Shown here piece by piece: positions 1 through 12,300 of a stretch of 64,000 bases of DNA. Made by a program: the position numbers and the translations under genes. The notes beneath the pieces are model-generated. The model worked only from the letters and a program-made list of their open reading frames with translations. It was not told where the DNA came from and searched no databases. Numbering within the stretch: the stretch's first letter is position 1; each line of letters begins with the position of its first letter. Origin of the DNA: Anisakis pegreffii (Eukaryota > Nematoda > Chromadorea > Rhabditida > Anisakidae); contig JAPYMA010000172.1 in the NCBI GenBank assembly GCA_035041965.1, positions 243,540 through 307,539 on the forward strand, in the 5' to 3' direction.

Positions 1-247
1 CATTTTAGGAAACTCATTGGTATTATTCTAAAATTCTAGATCATTGTTATCGCTCAAGACCACTCTCGATCGCATCTTTAGAACGCGAATATTATTCGCT
101 TGATCTAACAGTTTGACATACGAGAAAGTATGAACTAAAGCTGAAGTCAGTTGAAATCGCTGTGTAACTAAGAATAAACTGAACGTTATATGATGAATTG
201 AAATCTAATAACTGAGAACTGCAGAATACTCGTTAAGAATCTCGAAC

Positions 248-2215
248 CTGTTGAAATAAATTCTCCGGAACAGTTTCACTCAACGTCAGCAACTGCACAG
301 CTGTAGCACCAACACTGTGTCCCATCAAAGTTATTCGATTTGGGTCACCGTTGAATTTCGAAATCTCATTTTTTACCCATTCAAGTGCAGCAATCATATC
401 TGCAAAGATTTTCTGCTTTGTATTCGAATTTCGTTCTACGAGATCAGTTTGTGGGCACTATCAACTTCCACATGACGTTGACTTTGCTCGTCAAACAGAG
501 ACGTACATCATTGATTTCTATTTACATAAGGCTCATTCAAGAGCGATACTGTCATCGCATCTTCCTTATCAGCTGCACACCACAACTCAATCGCTGAACT
601 AATCCAAACCAAACTATTGGTATGCGCTGACACATGTTATATTGCAATATCTATCAGTTAGGGTATATTGTATCTTTATCAAACAATGCGTCCTCGGATA
701 ATTTATGCCTCATCAAGTGAAATTATTTCTTATGGAAAACTACTCATTGCCAGAGAAATAATAGCTTCTTCGGGCAGTGCATAGGTCATGGAAGGATTGT
801 TTACCGTAGAATCCGAGATTTTTTGGAGCAAATTTCTCATCCGCAACGCTAATGAAGCCGAATATGCCGAGTCGATAAGCGGGAATGACGAAGATGATAC
901 GATGCGATGCGAATTTCTCAGCAATTACACTTTCGTTGAACATAACTGCCGATTGAAAGAAGAAACTTCCTCCATGAATGTAGACGACTACCGCACACTT
1001 TTTGACCTGAATTTGAAGCTGACGAATTACTAGTGCAGATGAAAGATCACTGAAGGTGAATGCTGCATATTTTTTGGCTCACTGATTCGAGTATGATAGG
1101 ATTTTTTGGAAAATATTGAAAATTCTCACTAGAATATTACTGAATAATTTTGAATAAATGAATGGTTCAAATAATTTTGATTATTTGATTCACTTATTGC
1201 TATGCATGAGTTCAAATCTGATCCGAAAAGGTGATGCAGTTCTTTGGTTCGATTACTCTCACTCCTATTGAAAACTACGATAAGTGTATTTCATCAGTAC
1301 TTTGTTATCATTGGAAGTTGCAGCCTACTGTTATCAATTACAACAAAAAATGAGTAATGATAGGAGTTTAAAAAATTATTTTATCACAGTGCTGAATTTA
1401 ACGTCATCATTATGCTGGAACCGCAGCAAGATTGATACAAATCGTGCTATTTAAAACAGTATCATCTCTGATCTGATATAAAAATTGTTCACTAGACAAT
1501 ATCGATCGTTCCTATTGATTAGGGCGCTGATATCGATTGAAAAATTTTGTGAGCATAATCTTTGATCACTATCACTAAAGTACTGCTTGATGGCAAAGGG
1601 TTCGAGAGCATGAATGAAACCGAACGTACAGCGCAATGCTGGATCGGCGAAGATGTTCAAATAAAGGCAGTCTTCGGAAATTTTTTGTTGGCCATTCGAT
1701 GAATTGTATGTTTCGGTGATACATGCTGGTCGATACTGGGTAGCATTTAAAACACCTGACCAACTCGTCACTGGTTCTGGTTTACGAAAGCGATTCTTTC
1801 CAGTTGGTGGTTTCGCGAATGGAATTCCCTAAAGTTACCATCGATTTTTGAAGACCTCTCCTTAACGACGAATTTCAGAAACTGAATAATGCCACTTCTG
1901 AAGCTTAGTTCTTCACATTGCAAATTCTTTCAGATGTTATTCTCGCGTAACAAAAATGTGGATTCATTTGAATATCCTTAATTAATTTAATTTGATTGTT
2001 CTCCTGGTAAACATACTCAATAAAGGTACTCAGTGGCTGCTCGAAAGTAAGCGACATACTTTGAAAACGTTAATTCGATTATGCTTTGGTCCACCCAAAT
2101 ATCCTCTGACTTTACCTTTTGATGTCTTAACGGTAACATCGATTGCTAGACACCAGATTGTGCATTGAGCTAGTATGAATGTTACAACGAATAAGAAGCT
2201 ACTAGCAAACTTCAT
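248..2215 (-). CDS. Secreted carboxylesterase (type B, alpha/beta hydrolase), 5' part only
   Basis: Four exons join in phase: 2215-2060, 1828-1630, 1029-805 and 399-248; the rest lies beyond the left edge. Residues 1-25 are a signal peptide (hydrophobic FLFVVTFILAQ core), followed by VKTSKGKVRG, the usual start of the esterase fold. Residues 53-62 read GIPFAKPPTG, 104-110 EDCLYLN (carboxylesterase signature 2), 133-139 VVYIHGG (oxyanion hole), and 220-224 GHSVG, the nucleophile elbow with Ser222. The catalytic Glu and His would lie outside the window. Enzymes of this family hydrolyse carboxylic esters; nematode members include gut esterases and acetylcholinesterases, and the half seen here cannot tell these apart. 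The start is the ATG at 2215, directly before the signal peptide. The donor after exon 4 (CAG|GTTCGAG) is weak, but the protein matches the family up to it. Confidence 0.92.
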
Positions 2216-5200
2216 GATGATACAAACACCTGAAAGCGAATTGAACCGAAAAAATGAATTTGTTCAAAGGAAGGCTTGAAAAATGATGAGTTTGATTTCG
2301 CAATTAAGGGATGCCGTTGACACGAATGAACTGCGGAAGGTGTTATGAGAACTCGAGAAAACTCGTAAGCTCATGAAACCATCATTGTTTGCTCCATTTT
2401 GATACATTCAAATTGATACATCGCAATGAGTTGAAAGATATAGCCTCAAATAAAATAGTTGGGCAGGAGTCACCTACGTAATTGATTCAACGAGTGTATA
2501 AGAACGAAAAACGAAACGTTGTAATCAAGCACTGTTTGTTATCTAATCAAAATGATAGACGTTTATAGAGTCACATCAACTGATAAGAGCACGAAGACCA
2601 ATCGCTATTTCAGCCAAAAAATATCATGATTTATCAATCCGGAGAATTATTTTGCAATCTGTTCATCGATCTGAATTGAGAATAAGTTGAGTAAGACTGA
2701 GTGAGTTCGGGCTCTAAAACAGTTGGGGCACAAGATTATCTTGCTAGTCGTCAGTTGGAATGCGTGAATTTTCAAAATCCTGCAATTGTTGTTGATCCAC
2801 CAAGTAGATCAAATGAAATTTTATGAGAATAATGGAATTGTGTTCACAACAAGGTCTGAGGATCTGACTAATCGAATTTATTAGATATATAGTGATAAAT
2901 TAGAAAATTCAAATAGTATAGCATGAGTTTTCAAAGTCAACAGGCGATCCTCATGCAAGCAAACTAATTTGAATGCTCAGAAGTTTCACGTCCATGAGTT
3001 CATATGAGTATTCGGAACTTACTATGAACATTAACCACTGCAGATACAATGTATTGAAATGAGCGGCCTAACGGTACGAGATGCCTTCAAAAGTTTCCAT
3101 TATAACCTGAAGTAAGCAAAACCATCCAACGACGTATATGCTTTTCCGAGACTGGAGAATCCGATGTAAAACCATCGTGTTTCAGAGCAGATCTGAGGAG
3201 ACCGTTTGTTGGAATATGGTGATGTATTCGGAAGATATGATGTATTCTATTCAAATGTATACACGGGGAAATTTCATGTGTATGCAAATACCTTACATGC
3301 ATAAAAACACCTTCCACACGTCTTTTTGATATGCAAATGTAACAATAATATGTATTATATTTCGAATCAGTGTTTACTGTTGTACATTGTTTCGGTGGTT
3401 TATTGCAGTACTACTCTGTTGCGGTTCAGCAAAATATAATGTTCTACCGAATGCTCATCATAGCAATGGTTCCTTGACATTATTTCCTCAGAGAAATTCG
3501 TGTCATTTCCAAAATTAATCACTTCTAGATTGTGACTGAACTTGGTGAATATAGACCAAAATTTTTAAAAATCATCACTTCTGTGACTCTCAAACCCTTA
3601 CATGCACACATTTCATTTTCTCACTGATCAAATGAATTATTTTGACAGTATATAATGACTCATTTCTTGAGAAATGAGCTGACAGGATGCCGAGGATATC
3701 AAATCAATCACTGAATTGCCTTTCGATAGTGCTGGATTATTTGCTGCCTGTTTATGGAGATGTGTTTTCTCAGATTATACCAAAGAGTTGGATTTTGGCA
3801 GATCAGAATATTGATGAAGATTTTCCATTCCAAGCAGTAGTCGATGCTGACAGGGAGACATTATTGTCATCCATTAACGATGACGACAGCGAAAATCAGG
3901 ATCTCGATATCAGTTGGTTATTTTTCAATCATCACTTGAATTTCGTCCCTGAAACCATTGCTGGACGGCAACTAGTCAAAAAAATAATCATAAATACAGC
4001 TTGAGAAAAACATTACGCTATTATCTGACTTCTTATGTATTCACTGCATTCATACGTGTTTCTTTGTTTTCTGTACGCAGCAGCATTACCGTTGAAAAAG
4101 TTTGGGCGTTATATAATTTTCACCTCATCATATTATGAGGAAATGTTTCGTTGTGAAGTCTGGTCCAATTTGCTGTAGAATAGTAATGTCGTGAATAGAG
4201 ATATTCACGAAATCTGTCATTCACCTTCGATGTGCAATATTCGTTCTTTATCAAATTATTCTATCTTATTTCCGAATGTATCGAAACATATTTCCTTTTT
4301 GTAATACAGATCACGTCATTCCTTACAGCATCATCCTCCCTTATCGCACCTTAATCTCACTAATATTTTGATTCATAATTTGTTCTGTTCATTGTTGATG
4401 TTTGTATCAGTAAATGTAACGTTCCTCGTAAACGCTCTTCCCAAGCACACGATATAAGTCAAGTTCCCCTCCATTACAAGTGATGAGCATATGATTTTTC
4501 TCAAAGTATTTTGTTTGCAGAGATTTATTCGATTCTAATTGTGCTCGCCACAGTTCTCGCATGTTCAATGATATCAATTAAGTTCTACAATCTCACCGTG
4601 CTTCAGTTGAATGACCTTCGTGTACCATAGTGATATATTGTCACCTCATCATCGTAGTTGAAGATTTTCGATTGAAGTGATTCAAATTTTGCAAATGCTG
4701 ACTGCAACTGTCATTATGCATAGCAATAAATGTTACGCAATTGAAATCACTGCAGCCACATTGTCTAAGGCTCGGCATTCTCTAAGAATCGCCATGAATC
4801 TCTTTTATCCGATATGATAAAAGAGAATCATTAAGTTTCCGGGTAACGCAAAAGTGGTCTTAAATTATTCGATTGCATCGTTGATCAATCGAGTGATCAA
4901 AATTACAGAGTTTCTGACAACTGAGGATCCACTGTGTGCGATGGTTTCGAGGAATAATGAGACTGTTGATTAAAATGGAACGTACAGATAGTTCTCCATT
5001 GAAAAATGAGGAGTTTGAATAGTTCCAAATGGAGATCGCTCATATTTTTATACGTCAGTTATTTTGGCAATGTTTATTCGACTATAATTAAATATTCAGA
5101 TTTTATTCATTGGTATTTTATTGCATAACTCCAATTCAACAAACAACGTCATCATGAAAGCTTACTCACGAACAAGTAATGAACATTACTTCAAATGAAA

Positions 5201-6333
5201 CAATGAAAGAAAAAATTGAGCGATGAATCTATATAGAAGAAAGACTACATGGAATTAGTATTATTATAAATTAATCTCTTGAATACAGATTCCTTTTTGA
5301 GCCAGAGTTCCCTTTGAATAAAATCTCTTTCGCTGCGATGCTTAAAGAATAGAGACACAAAACTTTTGTTCAAGAATAAACAGTGCTTAAAGTTCCGCTT
5401 TGCCTTGTACTTCAAACATTTAGAATTCACTGAATTTCTTGTTCTCGATATCAAATTCCCAAAAAACGTACATAAAGTTCCCACTGATAATGAATTTTTC
5501 CTCTGGAATGATTTTACAATTTTACAATAACAAATGTACTATTGGAAAATAGGTTTAAACGAACACTCGTGCGCTCGGCTTCTTCATCACATGATACATT
5601 TCATGATTTGATGACAATTCAAATAAGTTATTATTTATGAACAAAGCGCTAAATCATAGATCAATAAGACTGAGCTGAATAGTGAGGCTCAATTATACAA
5701 GTATGAAATATCGCAGTTCAGTTTCAATTTTTAGCAGTCAGAGAGACAAATACGTTTGGTCAGTTTTGCGGATTTATTAGTTCATATTATAGAATGAGAG
5801 GATGGGATAATTGCTCTGACTGCTCTGCAAGCGATATCCTCTCTCGAGAATGAACGTCAATGCTCCAGATGAAGATTGGTCTCGATTAATTGCTGGCATC
5901 TTCCCATGAGGAATATCATCAAATGATATATTTATACAGCATCCAGAATATAGAACTGCCATCCAAACGATTTAGATGATTCAAGGGATAGCAGCAGGGC
6001 TCTTCCTAATCATTGGCTGACTAGATAAGACATATTGCAATGTTCAGCTTTCAATACCTTCACATTCGATACCATCGAAATAAACTGCATTATTATCGAA
6101 ACCTAATACATCTGGTGTTCGATAGTCAATGAGTGAATCTCTGAAAAGAACTGATCATCGTAAACAAATGGAAATTAATAAAGTGAATACCGATGCAAGG
6201 GTTTCTCCAAAATATGCACACAAATGCACTTCATTTAAAAGCATATTAAAGCATGTGATATTATTTTATTGATATGCCAATTAAGCATCCAAAAATTTTG
6301 TGAGCTATTTTCATTTGAGAATATTAAATGAAA
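2216..6333. other. Intergenic region, little recognisable content
   Basis: This stretch lies 5' of the minus-strand esterase and 3' of the minus-strand PAN gene. It should therefore hold the esterase promoter and the PAN gene's 3' flank. An AATAAA on the minus strand at 6270-6265 sits about 64 bases after the PAN gene stop and is a good poly(A) signal candidate. Apart from one weak open frame at 3687-4004, I see no domain, RNA gene or mobile element. Confidence 0.5.
3687..4004 (+). CDS. Doubtful small ORF, 105 aa
   Basis: The frame opens with an ATG two bases after a TGACAG that could be a 3' splice site, and runs to a TGA. The middle is acidic (a DDDSEN stretch) and the composition is more protein-like than that of neighbouring chance ORFs. 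I recognise no family and see no signal peptide or membrane segment. It could be a short trans-spliced gene, an exon of a larger gene, or chance. Nothing flanking it supports a longer model. Confidence 0.2.
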   Translation: MPRISNQSLNCLSIVLDYLLPVYGDVFSQIIPKSWILADQNIDEDFPFQAVVDADRETLLSSINDDDSENQDLDISWLFFNHHLNFVPETIAGRQLVKKIIINTA

Positions 6334-9300
6334 TTACTTGTATAATTCGCAGTACTGCAACACACCACCAAACATTATTAAATTAGCTGATCGACACTTT
6401 TCGTGATAGCATCCCGAGAAACATTCAACTGGGCTGCAACTTTGAAAGGTTAGCACAGCGAGCATTATCACAACAAGACAATAAAATTTCAGTCTCCTCC
6501 GTCGGAAATGAGCATTTTTGAAAGCTTTCTCAGCATCGTCTGTGAAACTTGACGTTGAGTGAGATATTCAAAAAATTTAACGACTTTGAACGAAAGCCCT
6601 ATTGGTGGGCACTACTATTTGATCACCGCCTAAATCTGGTTTTCCGATGACCGACCAATCATCAACCTGTCAACTTTTCTTGGTTTCAGACGGTACCTAT
6701 CGATTTTCAGGATCATTAATCCAGGTCCAGCAACAATAATCAAGAGACTCTATCTCACTGACCATCCTCTTTCGTAATCAGACGATAAGTTCGGATGAAC
6801 GACTTGAAAATGAGTCAACAAAATCACTGGAGATACCTTGCAACAAGTGTTCTACTGAGGAGTTTAATTCCTTTGAATGAACGTTGATAGATGGCTGAAT
6901 ATGTACAAGGTCCAGCTGGAGCGTATGTTGAGGATGCTTCATGTGGAGTCGATTCAGTAGTTGAGACTGAATCAGACTCTGATCGTTGTGAACCTGTTGA
7001 TTCGCTTGCGTCCGAAGTTGAGCCGTTCTCAGCCTTTATATTAGCGCTATCTTGGGCAGTAACGGTTGCTGACGGAGTGAGCGGAGTAGATTCTTCGGTG
7101 GCCAACTCAGCACTGGATAGATCCAGAGCTGAAAGATGAAATCTTTCTTTATAATGTTTTTGATTCGTGCAAATTCAGACCTGTTTATTTTTCCGATTCT
7201 GCTCTGATACTTGGAGACCGTAATAAAATTAAAGCGATGCACGCTCAGAATGCATTTTGCTTGGAAAATATGTTGCAAATGAACATGAATTAAGTAAATG
7301 TGCCCCTTCATGGCGCACGCACGTTTGATCACTACCAATCAATTTGATGTATTCCGAATTGACAATACGATCACAAGTTGAGAATTTTACAAACAATGAG
7401 AAGTGTTCAGAATGAAAAATATTTTCTCACACGTAACTAGTCAGAGGTTCTGTTGATTTTCAGTAATTATACGTGCCTGGAATTACATACATACATGCTC
7501 TTCAATTGCTCCACATCACATAATTGCTCAATTTCTCAATTGCTCAAATTTCTTTTTATTATATACACGAATTCTAGGACAACAACTGAGTGATTTTTGA
7601 ATACAAATGCAACTTCGCTCATTATTCAATTCAGTGAAACTCGCACAAAAATTGTATTCATTATCTCTAAACTTCCGCCACATTATAGGTGTTTTTGCAT
7701 TCATTCCGAAAAATTCTTCACATCTTCTTTCGATTACCTCGTTTAGTTGTCTTCGATGAAGCAAAGTCGTCTGTTCCATCCTCCGGTTCTTCACCTTCAT
7801 ACGAATCATCTTTACGCGTTCGCTCGGTTGTTGAAGCTGAAAGTGTTCTGCATAACTTGTCATGTGGTGATTTAGATAATATTTTATCAAGTGTTTAGAC
7901 GAATACTTCTCTCCTCTACGCTCCCACCCGCAAAAAAAATCTGCGGCATAATCAGAGTGCTTCCTTCAACATCCTTTGAAACAGTAGCAATCAATGTCAT
8001 TCGATACCTTGAAATGCGAATGTAAAGAATGGTTTCCTCAATAAATTTCAAAACAAAATTCTGAAATTATCGAAGAAAATATTCAATAAGATTGCGCCTA
8101 CTTGAAATTGCTTCAGTATACGATGGAGTGGTGACTTCAGGAGTGCTCGATGGTTCAGAAACTGCATCAGTACTATCCGGTGTTGACAACGGATTGTCTG
8201 TTCTATCTGTCATTGACTGATCATTCTTTTCAGTTGTTGTATCGTTATCCGGGATGTTCACGTCTGGTACTGCAGGGAGAATGGCTGAGCATACATTCGC
8301 CTTATAAGTTGCTAGCATATTATCTATAATATTGATATGATTAATTTTCTTCATATTATTATATCCCATTGTAGCTGAATAATACACCTTGTTAAAATAC
8401 TGATAAAGCGATACATAAATAAGAATCAGGTCTGAACCATGACCATTAGACAGACATACCGTTCGCAGCACATTGATAGTCAAAATAGCTGTGTTTTGTT
8501 CCTGATGACGGCAAGTAGTTGAATCGATCCGGATTGGATATCCTTAACGATACAGGCGATCACTTGGAATGAACGGACCCCATATTGGATTAAGATCAAG
8601 GAATTATAACTGAGATCAAGGAACAATTAACATATGCGGATTTTTGCATTATTTCAGAAACCATCTTCTTAAGACTATCGTATGCATTGGTGAACTTCAA
8701 TAAAATGAAGAATTTCGATGAAGTTCAAAAATGAAAATCGTTCTATCCATGTGCGCACCAACATCACTGACTCAAAAGTATCTATAAACCAACTGAATAG
8801 CGCATTCATTAAAGTTTATTATAAACAAATCGAGCACCGATTAACAAATCGGAAAAAAGAGCCAGCTGAATCGGAAAATAAACTAAGCGAGTGAAGAGCT
8901 AAAAGCAAAAAAAGAATGGCCATCAAATCAATTTGGTGATAATTGAAGCACAACTTATTATGAAGTCCGTTGCAGTTTATAAGCTTAGAACTTGGAATGT
9001 ACCGGTTGTCCTTGTTGATGAGGCATGTTTTTGATCCGAAATAGAATTGTACACTTTGACATTCAACGCCGTATCGACGATATGCATCAATACAGAAACA
9101 TTTACATTGCTCTATTGTGACGTTATCTTCTACGGCAAGTGCTGTGCCCTCCAACACAAAATCTGGTAACTCCACAAAACACTCATCACTATATCCTGAA
9201 CTTTTGTTAATTCATTTCATTCAAAACAGTAATGGGTGATTTCAAAGATGAAAAAATGTAATAATGATTCTGAAAATGATGATTCCGAAGTATTACTTAC

Positions 9301-12300
9301 TTTCTGGAGTGTTTGATCGTGTTGTCGTCGCAACCGTTGTGAGAGACGTAGTAGATGATTCAAGACGACAGTTATTATCACGGAGTTCATTCGGAATCAA
9401 ACCAATTGATTCCTCTGTACAAAGCAAAAATTTATTAGCAATATTTTGCATTATTTTTATCTCATTCAGTTTTGTCCAAAGGGTAATATTCTCAATATCA
9501 TGCGATACTGAAACACTAGCGTCTCACAATTAACGAGCGATTTCTAACTCATGATCTCCTAGGTGGTTCGTTTGCTGTGGAGTGTTAGTTTGATTCCTTG
9601 AACCATCAATGATTAGTTAATAATTTGTCCTTATGGCAAAATTTATAGCGAAGCATTATCAAAATTAAGTAAGGATCATAGAGTTAGGCTAATCGAAACA
9701 ACGGAATAATTCTATACGTTATGTGTAGCCAAACATTCAAACTGCTCTATATTCCTACCAGTTCAGAGTGACTACCTTTAAATGCAGAGATTCAAGCAGA
9801 CTATAAGTGAGCCATTTTTAAACAATTGCATAACAACTGTGAAATGTTGAAATGAATTATTAAAGAAAGCATGAAACCTGATGTGCACAGCATTTTGCTG
9901 TAGCTAACATTCAACTGTTTCCTATAGCCATTGTCATGATCACCTGCGTTCGAATGTCCATGAGCAGTATCCACATTCAAAACGCAATCGCGTTCATTAT
10001 GATAGTAGGTTGTGGACGCACATTGAAATGAATGCCTTGTTAAATTTCTAAACGAAAAATGAATTTCAAATGTAATCATCGCAAAATAAATGTCAAAACT
10101 AATCAGTACTGAATCGTTAAGTACATATGAAGAGAATGAGAAAGTAATTCCATTCAAGCGACACTAATGGAATAGATAACGACTGAAACAGTGGAGTATT
10201 TTCATAAGTAACTCTACCTGCTCATCGCACAAAAACATTGACATTCTTCCAGTGAAACATCACTTTCGAGGGCACCTGCCACACTTTTTATTATATAGCC
10301 ATCAACGACCTGAAACAATCCTATCAATGAAATTCAGTGAAAATGCAGAACAATCGCCATTTGACGTGGAATTTTTGTAATGAAGTGGACGGCTTTTCAT
10401 GATCTACAACAGAACGTTGGCTATGAGTGCTTTCACTGGCATTGCATTGAATGTGATGATGTGACGTAACTTTACGGGGATAAGTGAGAGAATAAGTAAA
10501 TAGAAGCAACTGTAAACAAGAAACAGCTCACTCGAAAGCACGACTTGAACGTCTTTGCCGGTAATTCAGATTCTGGAGTCTCGGTTCCGTTCATCCGATC
10601 AAGGATATCTTAAAATACTTTAATTACGTCTGTAAACATTGCGGTCCTCTCTACTATTCATTAACTTTGCATGAAATTTCAATAAAAATTGTCCTATTTG
10701 GTCGAAACTCGCGAAGAGTCTGTGCATTTCTGTGAACTGTGAGTGCTTAGCACTGACCTTTTTTAGGAGCATTCATTTCGACTATAATTTCAGTTGTTGC
10801 AGTGGATGTCGCTTGAGTTGATGAATCTGTCGTGATTGCTGCAGAAGTTTCAGCTGAAGTAGTCGATGACTCGGTGGTGCTCACTGGCGTGAAGTTATAT
10901 GTGAAAATTGTTGATAACAGTGGCAGAGTAACTTCAGATGTTGAAGTTGTAGATTCTTGAGTTGTGCTTGAAGAAAGTTTTTGTTCGATGGTAGTTTGGA
11001 TTTGAGTTGTTGAGGTCGATTCTGTGGAAGTGGCAACAAAGGCAGTAGTAGTCGGACTGGTTGTTGTTGGTGGAAATGTTGAGGTGTTTGCATCAAAATT
11101 GAGTGGTGACTTTTTGGACGACTTTACCGGTTTCTTATTGCAATTTGAGAACCGTTTCCAATTTAGTAGCTTGCAATAATATGACATAGACAATGTGGGA
11201 TCATTTGGTATCGATGAAATGAACGAATTGCTGAATTTATTAAAATCTTCCATCACATTATTTTCACCATGTGAACCGTTTCCATCATCGAAACACCGGA
11301 CAAAAGCTAGCGATGGAAACTCTGAAATGGCCAAGACACACTGACGGTAATGCGATCGAAACAAAATCTTGCTTTCATGAGGGTTGGCGTGAAATTTTGT
11401 GGTTTCTTTAAAGATCGCTAAGGTTTTGAGGGAAATAATGTTCCGTGAACATTTAATTCACTCAATATGATTCATTATTATAATGGAATGGCGAAGAGGA
11501 ACGACCGGAAATTTTCGGTTGAATTTTGGGATGGAAGAAAATAAGTTTTTACCAGGACGTGAGCAATTAAGAAAATGATATTCAGCCGTTCTATCGTAAA
11601 CAAGATCGTATTTTCCGAAGTGATCATCCTTGTTCAGAAGGCATTCGCGTTTTGCATTGTATTGAAAACTTTTACACTTTTTAGACGACCATTTTGCTGA
11701 CCACGTCTTTGCACACAAACATCTTCAATTTAATGGTGTTAAATACTATGATGATAGGTTATGAAACTATTATCGTTAGATTTAGAACCAACGATAATAG
11801 GTGTCATAATTGCGTCATAATGATAGATGTTGTCATTGTTGCCATAAAAATAGATACTGAGAAAACGTCCGATGTCCATTGTGTCATAAAGATATGTCAT
11901 AACACTTGTCATAAAGACAGATGATAAAACGTGTACATATGTCCGATGTATACTGTGCGTGGATATAAATGATCTATATCGATATTTTCGGATTTTTTGA
12001 CAAAATGATAACCTGCACTGATCTCGTGAAACATCGGAGAAAGCCTGATAACCAGCGTTCAAAAGAAACTGATTTGGAACCATATTGAAACATCTGTCGG
12101 CTTCAGAAATTGTTGCTGAAACTTGTATCATATGAAAATGTTTAGATGCTTGAATGCCTTGAATACCTCTGCCCACAAAACTTTTAATGAAAATCCCTTG
12201 AAATAGCTATGATTATTTCAGTGATAGTCTGAGCATCGTCTATAGCATAAAATATATTTTCGAGAGATATCAGCAACAAAATTATTAATCATAACATAAT

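Noticed and set aside
788..1033. 81-aa plus-strand ORF
   Set aside because: It is antisense to the esterase exon 1029-805, which carries the YIHGG and YRLG motifs.
3087..3317. 76-aa minus-strand ORF rich in His
   Set aside because: Derived from CAT/ATG-rich low-complexity sequence, with no motif or splice support.
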